A DNA stretch of 64,000 nucleotides from JAWKTV01 sp041398905 (GTDB taxonomy: Bacteria > Planctomycetota > Planctomycetia > Planctomycetales > Planctomycetaceae): positions 124,001 through 188,000 of the forward strand of contig JAWKTV010000011.1 in NCBI GenBank assembly GCA_041398905.1, in the 5' to 3' direction. Under the pieces are notes generated by a model. The model had not been told where the DNA came from, made no database searches, and worked only from the letters and a program-made list of their open reading frames with translations. Of this stretch, positions 33,573 through 43,138 are shown piece after piece. Position numbers and translations under genes: made by a program. Every line of letters begins with the position of its first letter. The first letter of the stretch is position 1.

Positions 33573-36143
33573 TCAGTTCAGCTGCGCCGGTTTTTTTTTG
33601 ACGCCAGCGCGATTCCCTTCGATGAATCGATTGTCGAACCGCGGCGACTCTTCGGCGGGCACGCTGAAGAATCCGCCGCCGCCGCCGCCGCCGCCGACGT
33701 TGACGTTGAAGCCACCGCCGCCGCCGCCGCCGCCACCAAAGCCACCACCGTTCTGCGCGGCACCGCCGTTCTGGTTGCCGTTGAAGCCGCCGTTGAGGCC
33801 CTGACCACCGAAGCCGCCGAAGATCGGCTGAATCGGGATAACGAGGTCCGCAACCGGGTAGACGCGAGTCTGCAACAGCTCGTTGGCATACTCGGCGGTG
33901 GTGATCTTCATGACTTCGTCTTCGACGATGTAGGTCAACTCATACGGTTCGAGCAGCAGCTTGAGCGCGCTCCGCATGCTGATGCCCGCGATCACCAGGT
34001 TCACCGGCTGGTCAAGCCCCACGCCGTACTCGGTCATGCGGGTTTCGTCCGGAATGATCGGAATCTGGTAGCGGTCCTTGAGGTATTCCAGCGCCTGTCC
34101 CAGTTCGGTATCGATGAACTCGATCTCGACCTTCTTCTCCAGGGCTTCGTAGATCTTCGCCTCGTTCGGATTGTTCTGCTTCAGGTCGACTGAAGCCCAC
34201 TTCTTGCGGCGTTCGGTGAGGGCCTGCCAGACTTCGGCGGGCGGGTAACGAACCGGAGGTTCGTCCGGGAACGGCACGTGCGACTTCTCGACCTGGTACA
34301 GGGCTTCGAGGTACCGGTCGGCCCGCAGCGATCGCAACCGCAACGCCTTTCGCAACTGACCGGCCGCTTCCGACACCGTGATCGCCGCCATGCCGAGCGG
34401 GTTGCCGGGACGAAGATCGACAATCAGCCGACCGACCATCTCGGCCTCTTCCGCGGCGTTGTCGTCACCTGCGCGGAAGTCGACCAGCAGCGTGCGGACA
34501 CGCTCGACAAGCTGCTGCATCTTCTCGTCCTGCAGCTCGGTGTACTCGATGAGCCGCTCTTGCTGTTCCTGCTTACGCTGCTTGATCTGCAGGTCGAGCA
34601 ACTCGGACTGCCGCTGCGTCGCCTGGTTTCGCACGAACTGCTGGAACGATCCGAGTTCACGCAACATGCTGTCGCGGGCATCGGGGCTGATGTCGGTCGC
34701 CGACTTGATCTTGTTCCGCAGGCTGTCCAGCATGCCGACCGCCTGCTCGGGGTCGACCCGCAAGACCTGATTCGCCGCCTGCATCGTCTGGTCGAGTTCC
34801 TGCTGCAAACGCTGAGCCCGGAGGTTCTGACGGTCGCGGGCGATCGTCAGATATCCCTGATCGGTGGCGGGAGCCTCACGACCAGCCAGCGGATCAGCGG
34901 CGGCTGGATTGGCCAGCGGCTCAGCCGCGTCATCAGTTGGCACGACAGCGTCGTCCAGGAAGGCGACCTCGCCGTCTTGAGACTTCTCGAAGGCACCGTT
35001 GATCAATCCTACCGCGCGAACGTTGCCCGGATCGATCGAGCGGATCGCGAAGCCGATCTGTTCAGCCCGGACGAAATCCTGCTCGCGAATCGCTTCCGTC
35101 CCGGCCGCCTCAAGGGCCGCGATGTGATCTTCGAATGCCGTCTGTGCGAACGTCAGCGAGTTCTCGCCCGCCAACCCCGCACCCAGTTCCGGAAACGCTT
35201 CCGCCTGCTGGTACAGGCCGAACAGGAACGTATTCCCGGCTGTCGATTGCGGTTCGGTCAGCATCCATTGATGCTCACCACCTGCAGAGACCAATTTCAG
35301 CTTCTGGCCGGCGACTTCACCCCGTCCCAGGAACACCGTGGTGCGGTCACTGCGAACCGGCAGCGGGATTCCCGGGAGGATCTCGATCTCCGTCACGACA
35401 TCGCTGGCGTAGAACACCGCCTGCCCGGCCGCCTGGGCCAGTTGCCGCCCCTGCAATTCTGCGGTGACATCGGCGTCATCCCGCCAGTCGTCGATCAGGA
35501 GGCGTCCGCCGGTCCGCTGTGCGAGGATGCCTAGCAGCTTCACGTCCTTGTTGACGCCAATCGCCATCCCATGCACCGGGATTCGCCGCTCATGCAGCGA
35601 GTCCACCAGCGCCGTCAGTTCCTCGCTGGCGAGCAGGTGCGCGGTGCTCATGCCATCGCCGAGGTAGACGATCGAAGCGGCTCGGTCGCCTTTGATCAGG
35701 TCGCGGGCGGCGGTCAGCCCTCGCAGCAGATTGGTGGCCCCGGCGGGGAACCGGTCGTCCAGCCGCGGCAGAGCGTCCGCCAAGGCGTTCGCCGGGCTGA
35801 CGAACTCGCTGGTCATTGGAGCGACGTCGACATCGACGGCGAGAATCTGCACGCGGTCGTGTGCTGGCAGGGACTGCAGCAGACCGGCCAGCACCTCGTT
35901 GGTGCGGGCGCGGTATTCACCCACCTGACTGGCCGATGTGTCCACCAAGACAACGTGGTCGCGCTCGACGAGGGAAGCTTCGCTCGCCTCCAGTTGCAGC
36001 GAGACGGCGTAGTAGGTCTCCCCATCCGGCGCCGCGAAGGTGCGGATCGAGGCGACGGGATCGGCCCCGAAGGCTCCGATGCCGACCGAACCGTATGTCA
36101 CGGCGGCAAACCCAAAGCGTGCCAGGTCCTTCAAGAAGGTCAT
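33573..36143 (-). CDS. secreted VWA protein with STN-like domain and poly-Gly tail
   Basis: An 856-residue reading frame. After a weak signal-like start (FGFAAVTYGSVGIGAFGA) comes a VWA domain with the MIDAS motif DTSAS near residue 69 and IVYLGDGMS. A long helical, Gln/Glu-rich region follows (ending at about residue 670). Next is an STN/secretin-N-like module (ELGQALEYLKDRYQIPIIPD, VNLVIAGISMRSALKLLLE, VEDEVMKIT). A low-complexity stretch of Gly and Asn runs from 33660 to 33790. The frame stops just after a nine-T homopolymer (33590-33598). Changing its length by one base would fuse it to the downstream TPR/DUF2135 pieces. Its partners are unknown. Confidence 0.82.
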   Translation of the reverse strand: MTFLKDLARFGFAAVTYGSVGIGAFGADPVASIRTFAAPDGETYYAVSLQLEASEASLVERDHVVLVDTSASQVGEYRARTNEVLAGLLQSLPAHDRVQILAVDVDVAPMTSEFVSPANALADALPRLDDRFPAGATNLLRGLTAARDLIKGDRAASIVYLGDGMSTAHLLASEELTALVDSLHERRIPVHGMAIGVNKDVKLLGILAQRTGGRLLIDDWRDDADVTAELQGRQLAQAAGQAVFYASDVVTEIEILPGIPLPVRSDRTTVFLGRGEVAGQKLKLVSAGGEHQWMLTEPQSTAGNTFLFGLYQQAEAFPELGAGLAGENSLTFAQTAFEDHIAALEAAGTEAIREQDFVRAEQIGFAIRSIDPGNVRAVGLINGAFEKSQDGEVAFLDDAVVPTDDAAEPLANPAAADPLAGREAPATDQGYLTIARDRQNLRAQRLQQELDQTMQAANQVLRVDPEQAVGMLDSLRNKIKSATDISPDARDSMLRELGSFQQFVRNQATQRQSELLDLQIKQRKQEQQERLIEYTELQDEKMQQLVERVRTLLVDFRAGDDNAAEEAEMVGRLIVDLRPGNPLGMAAITVSEAAGQLRKALRLRSLRADRYLEALYQVEKSHVPFPDEPPVRYPPAEVWQALTERRKKWASVDLKQNNPNEAKIYEALEKKVEIEFIDTELGQALEYLKDRYQIPIIPDETRMTEYGVGLDQPVNLVIAGISMRSALKLLLEPYELTYIVEDEVMKITTAEYANELLQTRVYPVADLVIPIQPIFGGFGGQGLNGGFNGNQNGGAAQNGGGFGGGGGGGGGFNVNVGGGGGGGGFFSVPAEESPRFDNRFIEGNRAGVKKKPAQLN

Positions 36144-36596
36144 CAGATTTCTCCCAAGACGCGACTCAGGCCAACCGGCGGGAATCGCCGCGGGCCCCCC
36201 ATGTCAGGGTGGTCTGTCAGGTGATGTGATTTGGACTCGCCTCGGCGCAGCCCCGCCGCGGGAAGTGACTCTCCATAGTGTAAAAGGTCGATCGGACGCG
36301 ACCCAAATGAAAATACCTGAAATCCGCGCGCGCGCGCGAACTTTCCGCAAGTTCACCAGTGCCCTGCCGACTGATCCGAAAGTGCCGATTGCGCTGCCTA
36401 AGCGAAGCGATCGTTGTTTCTCCGACTCAATCGCCAGAACGGCTCAAGTCCGCACGAGACGCCGCATTCATCGCAACCGGCGGTTTCTCGCCCGAGATCC
36501 CCGATGCGAGCCGCAGTACTCCTGTCGACTCCGACACCGGAAACGCTAAGATACTCGAATCAACAACTGGCGATTCGTCGGATTTCGGAGCCCGCG
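36144..36596. other. divergent intergenic region with a (CG)7 run
   Basis: About 450 bases separate the VWA gene (minus) from DUF1501 (plus). It contains an uninterrupted alternating CG dinucleotide run at 36325-36338 and a TAAGAT hexamer near 36546 that could be a -10 element for DUF1501. The DUF1501 frame is open upstream of its ATG but its composition is not protein-like. Confidence 0.45.
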
Positions 36597-38012
36597 ATGC
36601 TCAGACTGCCTCACCACAACTTGGCGACATGCGACGGCTGGTCGCGACGTGAATGGATGCGGATTGGCGGTATGGCCCTGGGTGGGCTGACGCTCCCCGC
36701 ATTGCTCGCGCAGGAGGCGGCGCGACGCACCCTGGCCGCGCCCTCGGCACATGCTGCCACATTCGGCAAAGCCAAATCCATCATCCTGATTCAGTTGCTG
36801 GGGGGGCCCGGTCAACATGAGACCTTCGACCCCAAGCCGCTCGCCCCCGCGGAAGTCCGCGGACCTTTCGCCACCATCCCGACCTCCACGCCGGGCCTGC
36901 AGGTGGGTGAGTTGATGCCACAAATCGCCCGTCATACGGACAAGCTGACCGTCCTCCGGGCCATGGTGACCGACGACAACGCCCACTCGTCGAGCGGCTA
37001 CTACATGCTGACCGGCGTCCCCCACGTCCCCAAGAACAGTGAGAACGCGACCCCCAAGTTCCCCAATCTGCATCCAGGGATGGGGGCGGTGGTGCGTCAC
37101 CTGCAACCGACGGTCGGGGGAATCCCGTCCTGCGTCCACCTGCCAGATTACATCTACAACGACGGTCGGATTACCTGGCCGGGGCAGGATGGCGGCTGGC
37201 TGGGCCGAGCCGCCGACCCTTGGCTGCTCGTCTGCGATCCCTCGGCGGATGACTTCAAGATCCCGGACCTCGCGCTCCCGGAGGACGTGGCCCAGCAACG
37301 CTTCCAAGGCCGTCGCGGCCTGCGCGAGCAGCTCGAATCGACGCTCGCCGAAGTAGAACGCCGTCGCGTGCCAGATGGCTTCGACGAGCAGACCCGCCTG
37401 GCCTACGGACTGCTTGCGGCCCCCGCCAGCCGCGAAGCGTTCGATCTCGGCCAGGAGTCCGACGTCCAACGGGATGCGTACGGGCGGACGCGGTTCGGTC
37501 AAAGCCTGCTGCTTGCGCGGCGGCTCGTCGAGGCAGGCGTCCGCATTGTGCAGGTCAACTGGACTCGTCTCGAAGGCAAAGAGAACAACGGCGGCTGGGA
37601 CACCCACAAGGACCACAACGACTCGATGAAAGGCTGGCTGATGCCCATCATGGATCAGGCGGTCGCGGCCCTGTTTGATGACCTGCAGCAGCGCGGGCTG
37701 CTGGACGATACGCTGGTCGCGTGGACCGGCGAGTTCGGACGCACACCCAAGTTTAATGCCCGCGGCGGGCGCGACCACTGGGGCAAGTGCTTCTCGATCG
37801 CGCTCGGAGGTGGCGGCATTCGTGGCGGACAGGTGATTGGTGAGTCCGACGAACACGCCGCCTACCCGGTCTCCGGCGTCGTCCAGCCCGAAGACCTGAC
37901 GGCGACGCTTTTCCACGCCCTCGGCTTCAACCCCGACACCGAACTGCACGACCCTCTGGGTCGCCCGCTCCCCATCAGTCGCGGCCGGGTGATGACCGAG
38001 TTCTTCGCATAA
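36597..38012 (+). CDS. DUF1501 protein, Tat-exported
   Basis: I start it at MLRLPHHNL, which gives a twin-arginine signal (SRREWMRIGGMALGGL). The 471-residue body carries the DUF1501 pattern: KSIILIQLLGGPGQHETFDPK, PQIARHTDKLTVLRAM, the SSSGYYMLTG region, GWDTHKDHNDSMK, and TGEFGRTPKFN followed by GRDHWGKC. The fold is alkaline-phosphatase/sulfatase-like and probably metal-binding. Planctomycetes encode many copies, usually beside a DUF1549/DUF1553 cytochrome-like partner. None is next to this one. The substrate is unknown. Confidence 0.9.
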   Translation: MLRLPHHNLATCDGWSRREWMRIGGMALGGLTLPALLAQEAARRTLAAPSAHAATFGKAKSIILIQLLGGPGQHETFDPKPLAPAEVRGPFATIPTSTPGLQVGELMPQIARHTDKLTVLRAMVTDDNAHSSSGYYMLTGVPHVPKNSENATPKFPNLHPGMGAVVRHLQPTVGGIPSCVHLPDYIYNDGRITWPGQDGGWLGRAADPWLLVCDPSADDFKIPDLALPEDVAQQRFQGRRGLREQLESTLAEVERRRVPDGFDEQTRLAYGLLAAPASREAFDLGQESDVQRDAYGRTRFGQSLLLARRLVEAGVRIVQVNWTRLEGKENNGGWDTHKDHNDSMKGWLMPIMDQAVAALFDDLQQRGLLDDTLVAWTGEFGRTPKFNARGGRDHWGKCFSIALGGGGIRGGQVIGESDEHAAYPVSGVVQPEDLTATLFHALGFNPDTELHDPLGRPLPISRGRVMTEFFA

Positions 38013-38119
38013 TACGGGTTGAACCGATCGATGGAGAGTCGGTCCGGTCCGGCACTCATCACCTGCCACTGCCTTGCTGCGACGACGTGCGGACTGACCG
38101 CCGACTCACGGCGCCCCGG

Positions 38120-39247
38120 TCACTCCCCAAGCACGATCCGCAGGTAGCCCATGTAGCGCAGTTCCGAGATCAACCCGTCCGCCACCGCCTGTTTGACGGC
38201 ACAGTCCTGCTCGTGGGTGTGCAGGCAGTCGGGGAAGCGGCAGCCGGGTACGAACGGGCGAAACTCCAAGAAGTAGCCCTCCACCTCGCCGTTCGCGACG
38301 TCCCACAATTGCATCTGGCGGATGCCGGGTGTGTCGACGATCCAACCCCCGCCAGCCAGCGGTAACAGCTCCGCCACGCGGGTGGTGTGTCGTCCCTTCC
38401 CGCCATCGCTGCTGACATGCGACGTTCGCAGCTCCAGTTCGGGCAGCACACCGTTGATGAGCGACGACTTACCGACGCCGCTCTGCCCGGTCAGGACGGT
38501 CTCGCGACCGCTCAGCAACTCCCGCAGCCGGGCCACTCCTTGCCCCGTCACCGCGCTGGTCAGCACCACGTCGTACCCGATGCGGGCGTAGATGCCGGCG
38601 ATCGACTGCAGCGGGATCGACTCCACAAGATCGACCTTGCTGATGCAGACGATGGCGTGCACGTTGCCCTTGCCCGCACTGACCAGAAAGCGATCAATGA
38701 GCGCCGGCTTGAGCGGCGGTTCATCGGCCGATACGACGATCAGCGCCTGGTCGACGTTTGCGACGATGACGTGCTCGTGTCGACCGCTGCCGCGCGAGAT
38801 GGTCGTGCGGCGGGGCTCCACGCGTTCGATCACACCCGTGCCGTTCGCCTGCGGAAGAACCAGCACCTTGTCCCCCGCGACAACGGCGTTGCGGGCATCG
38901 CGAGCCATCGTTCGCACCACGCGGCGAACCACGCAATCGAGCGAGCCCCCGTCATCGAGCTGGACCAGGCAGTGATTCGCCCCCACCGCCCGGAGCACCC
39001 GACCGGTCACGCAGCTCTGTTCATCGACGGCGCGGCGGGGGTCATCCGCATTGGCGTCGGCATCGGCGATGATCGTCCGCTGGCGGGTCAACGCCCCCTT
39101 CCCGGACAGCCGCTCACCATGAGCGAGGTCCGCCGCCGCCTCGGTGTTGTCGAGCGTGTCGTGAGTCAGGTTCTGCCGACGGACACGCACCTGCCGATTC
39201 TTGCGAAACGACACGCGAACTTTCCGCGACGAGGGCTTCCGTCCCAA
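38120..39247 (-). CDS. rsgA: ribosome small-subunit biogenesis GTPase RsgA
   Basis: Circularly permuted GTPase that helps late 30S maturation. An OB-fold domain comes first (TGRVLRAVGANHCLVQLDD), then G4 (ISKVD), G1 (GQSGVGKSSLIN) and G3 (DTPGIRQM), and a C-terminal zinc site with the exact C-x4-C-x-H-x5-C spacing (CRFPDCLHTHEQDC). I prefer a TTG start at 39247 because GGGGAGGAG lies just upstream. A GTG at 39337 in the same frame would overlap the FHA gene. The basic, Arg-rich N terminus (RKVRVSFRKNRQVRVRRQN) is a common planctomycete extension, probably for RNA binding. Confidence 0.92.
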   Translation of the reverse strand: MGRKPSSRKVRVSFRKNRQVRVRRQNLTHDTLDNTEAAADLAHGERLSGKGALTRQRTIIADADANADDPRRAVDEQSCVTGRVLRAVGANHCLVQLDDGGSLDCVVRRVVRTMARDARNAVVAGDKVLVLPQANGTGVIERVEPRRTTISRGSGRHEHVIVANVDQALIVVSADEPPLKPALIDRFLVSAGKGNVHAIVCISKVDLVESIPLQSIAGIYARIGYDVVLTSAVTGQGVARLRELLSGRETVLTGQSGVGKSSLINGVLPELELRTSHVSSDGGKGRHTTRVAELLPLAGGGWIVDTPGIRQMQLWDVANGEVEGYFLEFRPFVPGCRFPDCLHTHEQDCAVKQAVADGLISELRYMGYLRIVLGE

Positions 39248-39326
39248 CGCTAACAACTCCTCCCCATCGAAGTCCTCGACGGGCACACAGGTATGGTCAA
39301 CGAGGAACACAGCCCCCGGCTTGCAG

Positions 39327-39821
39327 TCAAACCTCACGACTCGCCCTCCAAAAGTCCACCGCCGCGTTCTCGTCGTCGTCGAATCTTGAATTGTCGCGGG
39401 GATTCACCGGCCGGCTCGCCTTCGCCCGTGGTCCTGAGGCCTGCCGCCGCATCAGACCAGCTTTCTCGAGCAGGCTCAGCGGTGCCTCCTCCTCTCCCTC
39501 CTCGATCGGAGGCGCGCTCGCGGAGGGCTGATACTGGATCCGGAACGCATGCTTGGCCACGCACAATTCGTCACCGGGGTGCAGCCAGCTCGACTCGCAA
39601 CGCTGCCCGTTCACCTTGATCCCGTTGCGGCTATTGAGATCCTGCACGAACCAGAAACCGTTACGAATCTCCATCTGGCAGTGCTGCGAGGAGACGTTGG
39701 GAAAAGCCAGCACAATATCGCACTGCGGGCGGCGACCGATCAGGATTCGCGGTTTCGACAGCGGCAATGGGTCGCCGCCGCCGATCGGATCGAGTAACCC
39801 GAGTTCCAGTTCTGTCGGCAT
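39327..39821 (-). CDS. FHA-domain protein
   Basis: A 164-residue protein starting MPTELELGLLDP. Its FHA domain is complete: ILIGRRPQCDIVL, VSSQHCQMEI, DLNSRNGIKVN and LHPGDELCVAKHAFRIQY, with the phosphate-binding Arg, Ser, His and Asn positions kept. A short Pro/Glu-rich tail (SAPPIEEGEEEAPL) and a disordered basic-acidic end follow. It is a single-domain phosphothreonine reader. The stop is 80 bases from the rsgA start, so the two may be co-transcribed. Confidence 0.88.
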   Translation of the reverse strand: MPTELELGLLDPIGGGDPLPLSKPRILIGRRPQCDIVLAFPNVSSQHCQMEIRNGFWFVQDLNSRNGIKVNGQRCESSWLHPGDELCVAKHAFRIQYQPSASAPPIEEGEEEAPLSLLEKAGLMRRQASGPRAKASRPVNPRDNSRFDDDENAAVDFWRASREV

Positions 39822-40263
39822 GGTCAATCGTCGTCGGTGCTTCTCTCCGGCCCATTCGTCAATGCAAACCACTTGCAGGCCAATCAAGTGACATCCGCAC
39901 CGACTAGCCGACAACAGGTTTTGTGCAGCGACGCCGCTTCTCGCAATTCACCCTATCGGTGCGAGTTGGGGAAGTCAATTTCCAGATGCCGAAATCGTCG
40001 GCCGTGGCCGCCGGAAGCTGGGGGAGCATGCTTGCGGTTGATCCCGCGTGGACACGGCAATGGCGTAGGCCGGCCCGACCAGCGGGAGTTCCGGCAGAGC
40101 GGTGTGGCAGCGATTGATACGGGTGGTTGTCTCCTACCCGAGTCGCCGTCGACTTGGTGGCCTGCCGCCGGAGCTGCGTCGCTGCGCGCCTTGATCCGGC
40201 CTACAAGCCGCAGGCGGGGGCGCAGGTCGAAGGGCGGCAGCTTGCGACCGCAGCTTCTTGGGC
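39822..40263. other. intergenic region, no gene seen
   Basis: About 440 bases lie between the FHA gene and the small conserved gene. The open frames on either strand are Arg/Pro-rich shadows with no known motif. No repeat or clear terminator was recognised. Confidence 0.45.
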
Positions 40264-40491
40264 TTACTTGTGATACCCGAGCCCGGCGATCACGTCGTAC
40301 AATTCCTCAAAGGTGATGAACCGGCGACGGTGACGCATCTTGTATTCGTCGATCGCCTTCGCCATCTCGTTGACCTCCACGCGGGCCGAGTCGTATGACG
40401 GCGTAAACTGCCGGCGCTCCCGAACCGGTTGATCCGCGTTCCCCTGTCGACGATCGACGAACGTCGTTTGTTCAGCCATTGCAGATTGCAT
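40264..40491 (-). CDS. small conserved planctomycete protein, unknown
   Basis: A 75-residue protein whose C-terminal two-thirds (ARVEVNEMAKAIDEYKMR, then RRRFITFEELYDVI) looks strongly constrained: helical, with a basic patch before the ITFEELYDVI helix. I recall similar short proteins only from planctomycetes, as hypotheticals. ATG starts at 40491 and 40479 are both possible. A DNA- or RNA-binding role is conceivable from the basic helix but not shown. Confidence 0.7.
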   Translation of the reverse strand: MQSAMAEQTTFVDRRQGNADQPVRERRQFTPSYDSARVEVNEMAKAIDEYKMRHRRRFITFEELYDVIAGLGYHK

Positions 40492-40821
40492 TACAGTACG
40501 CCTTCCAGTTGTGGAGGGGAGACAAGAAGTGTTTCTGCCCGGTCGAGCGTTCGAGTCTGTTTCGCTCCTCCGACCAATTCCAATCTATGTCGTGTTGTGG
40601 AGGGTAGAGCCGGATTCAGCGGCGATTTCCGACGTCCACGCCTCCGGCTGAGACGGTTCTGCGGAATGCGCATCGACGATCGGTTCCGGCCCTGCCGATT
40701 GAAACGGGCGGACGCCGCGATCGCTCAGCCGCCCGCACCGCGCCCGCCCTGACATCCCTCGCCGGACACCTGTTCCCTCAACACTGTTTCACCGAGTCAG
40801 CCGCTCACCGGAGCACACGTC
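40492..40821. other. divergent intergenic region, no gene seen
   Basis: About 330 bases lie between the small conserved gene (minus) and gpsA (plus). No convincing open frame or repeat. It should carry both promoters. Confidence 0.45.
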
Positions 40822-41817
40822 ATGGAAGCGAAGACGACGATCCTCGGCAGTGGCGCGATGGCGACCGCCTGCGCCATTCTGCTTGCCGAACATCCGGGGG
40901 CGCAGGTCTCCATCTGGGCGCACTCCGAAGAGGCCGCGCGGGAGCTGCTCGAGCATCGTGAGAACCGCCGGCTGCTCCCCGGCGTCAAACTTCCCAGCAC
41001 CATCGAGGTCACCAGCGACATCGAAGCCGCCGTCGAGAACAGCGACATGCTCCTCGCGGCGATTCCCACCATGTACCTCCGCGGCGCGCTGGAACGGATC
41101 GCCCCGGCCCTCACCCGCAACCGACCCGTCATCAGTGTCGTGAAGGGGATGGAGGTCGATACGTTTCTGCGGCCCAGTCAGATCATCGAAGAGACGCTCG
41201 GCAGTCGTTCGGTGGTCGCGCTCAGCGGTCCCAGCCATGCCGAGGAGATCGCCCGGCGGCTTCCCGCGAGCGTCGTCGCGGCCTGCGGCGACGTTGCGCT
41301 TGCTCGCCGGGTGCAGATGATGTTCGCCACCGAACGTTTCCGGGTTTACACCAACCCGGACCTGATTGGCGTCGAGCTGGCCGGGGCGCTCAAGAACGTG
41401 ATTGGCATCGCCGCGGGCATTTGTGATGGACTTGGATTCGGCGACAACGCCAAATCCGCCCTCATGACCCGCGGCATCGTCGAGATGCAGAGGTTCGGGA
41501 AGGTGATGGGGGCCGAAACCGAGACGTTCAACGGTCTCGCAGGCATCGGCGACCTTATCACCACCTGTATCAGCCCGCACGGCCGCAACCGCAAAGTTGG
41601 CGAACGGCTCGGAGCGGGAGAAACGCTCGAAGACATCCTCAGCTCGATGGACGCCGTCGCCGAGGGGGTCAATGCGACCCGCAGCGTCTTTGGCCTCGCC
41701 GAATCGCGAGGCATTGAAATGCCGATCACCTCCGAGATCCACGCCGTCCTCTTTGAAGGCAAGTCTCCCATGCAAGCCACACAGGACCTTATGGACCGTC
41801 CACAGCGAGACGAGTAA
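40822..41817 (+). CDS. gpsA: glycerol-3-phosphate dehydrogenase [NAD(P)+]
   Basis: A 331-residue enzyme that reduces dihydroxyacetone phosphate to sn-glycerol-3-phosphate for phospholipid synthesis. The nucleotide motif is ILGSGAMATACAILLAE, slightly off the usual GxGxxG. VSVVKGME, GPSHAEEIARRLP and the catalytic Lys in GALKNVIGIAAGICDGLG follow, then GLAGIGDLITTCISPHGRN. Length and domain order are standard. It stands alone on the plus strand. Confidence 0.94.
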   Translation: MEAKTTILGSGAMATACAILLAEHPGAQVSIWAHSEEAARELLEHRENRRLLPGVKLPSTIEVTSDIEAAVENSDMLLAAIPTMYLRGALERIAPALTRNRPVISVVKGMEVDTFLRPSQIIEETLGSRSVVALSGPSHAEEIARRLPASVVAACGDVALARRVQMMFATERFRVYTNPDLIGVELAGALKNVIGIAAGICDGLGFGDNAKSALMTRGIVEMQRFGKVMGAETETFNGLAGIGDLITTCISPHGRNRKVGERLGAGETLEDILSSMDAVAEGVNATRSVFGLAESRGIEMPITSEIHAVLFEGKSPMQATQDLMDRPQRDE

Positions 41818-42045
41818 GGCCAGCGACACTCGTCACTCCCCGAAGCCGACCCGACCGCTTCGGCCGCGCGTCGAAGACGTCGCTCTGAGCGGCCGGGGAC
41901 AAGTTGCCCGGATGCTGCCCACGCTTTCAGATTTCGCTGACTTCGCAGACACTCACAGCGGACAGCGGCGGCGCGTTTGCCGTGGCCGTCGCAACGAGGC
42001 CTGGCCCGGTTGAACCCTCACCATCCACTGATTGAGAAGCACAAC

Positions 42046-43038
42046 ATGCGACGACGATCCACCTGGCAGGCATTCCTGATCGCTTTGGCGACCACGCTGT
42101 TTTTGTCGGCGATGCACCCGGCTCGAATGCGTGCGGCGGAGCCGGTCGAGCATGGGTTTCCGCTCGATGCCGGACGCATCGTCTTTCTGGGAGACTCGAT
42201 CACCCATGCAGGACGGTACATCGCCGAGATTGAACTGCGGTTGCGGGAGGCGGGTGTCGAGCCGCTGCCGGAACTGATCAACCTGGGACTGCCCAGCGAG
42301 ACCGCGAGCGGACTATCGGAACCGGGGCACCCGTTCCCGCGTCCCTGCATCCACACCCGGCTCGACGCGGCGCTCGAGCAGTCGCGGCCGGATGTTGTCG
42401 TCCTGTGTTACGGTATGAACGACGGCATCTACTTCCCGTTCTCGGAGGAGCGGTTCGCGACGTATCGCGACGGCATGGATCGCCTGATCGCCAAGTGCCA
42501 GGCGGCCGGTGCGGAGGTGATCCTGCTGACGCCACCGCCGTTCGATCCGCTGCCGATCGCCGCGAAGCTGCGCAAGGAAGGCGAGGGCGAGTTTGGCTTC
42601 AAGTACATGTTCGCCGATTACGACGACGTGCTGGCGAAGTACGCGGAGTCAGTGCTCGCGCGGCGCGATGACGTGCGCATGGTGATCGACATCCGCACGC
42701 CGATCGTCCAGTACGTCGCTCAGATGCGAGAGACCGATCCGCAGTTCACACATGCGGGTGACGGAGTGCATCCGAACGCCGCGGGTCATCACCTGATCGC
42801 CGCCGCCATCCTCGCGGCGTGGGGGATCGAGCCTGCCGGCGACATGGATGAAGCCGCCTTCAGGCTGGTGATGGAGCGGCAAACCGTGCTGCACGATGCC
42901 TGGCTGTCGCATGTCGGTCACGAGCGCCCCGGCATGAAGGCGGGGTTGCCGCTCGATGAAGCCAATCAACGGGCCGCGAACCTCGACCAGCAGATTGTCG
43001 AGCACCTGCGGCAGTCATCCAAGCCGCAGCCGCAGTAA
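42046..43038 (+). CDS. secreted SGNH/GDSL-family hydrolase
   Basis: The start at MRRRSTWQAFLIAL gives a signal peptide ending in MHPARMRAAEP. The SGNH blocks follow: GDSITHAG (Ser nucleophile), GLPSETASGL (Gly block), CYGMNDGIYF (Asn block) and HAGDGVHPNAAGHHL with the Asp-His pair. The 330-residue protein is probably an envelope esterase or lipase, perhaps acting on acetylated polysaccharides. The C-terminal ~60 residues are an extra helix region. Confidence 0.86.
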   Translation: MRRRSTWQAFLIALATTLFLSAMHPARMRAAEPVEHGFPLDAGRIVFLGDSITHAGRYIAEIELRLREAGVEPLPELINLGLPSETASGLSEPGHPFPRPCIHTRLDAALEQSRPDVVVLCYGMNDGIYFPFSEERFATYRDGMDRLIAKCQAAGAEVILLTPPPFDPLPIAAKLRKEGEGEFGFKYMFADYDDVLAKYAESVLARRDDVRMVIDIRTPIVQYVAQMRETDPQFTHAGDGVHPNAAGHHLIAAAILAAWGIEPAGDMDEAAFRLVMERQTVLHDAWLSHVGHERPGMKAGLPLDEANQRAANLDQQIVEHLRQSSKPQPQ

Positions 43039-43138
43039 GCGCCGCTCCGGCGGGCGAACGTGTTGACCCTTTACGAGTTTTGCTCTCGGCCGCCCGCGAT
43101 TGCACCCGCCTGTCTCTCATTCTCCTTCACAAGGCTCA

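Noticed and set aside
33660..33790. GCC/CCG-rich tract as a CRISPR or tandem repeat array
   Set aside because: It encodes poly-Gly in the VWA protein and has no repeat-spacer structure.
36325..36338. (CG)7 run as a Z-DNA or phase-variation element
   Set aside because: A single short dinucleotide run in a GC-rich intergenic region; no second copy or coding effect supports a role.
36546..38069. 507-codon minus frame opposite DUF1501
   Set aside because: The plus-strand DUF1501 reading is certain; the minus frame is a complement artefact.
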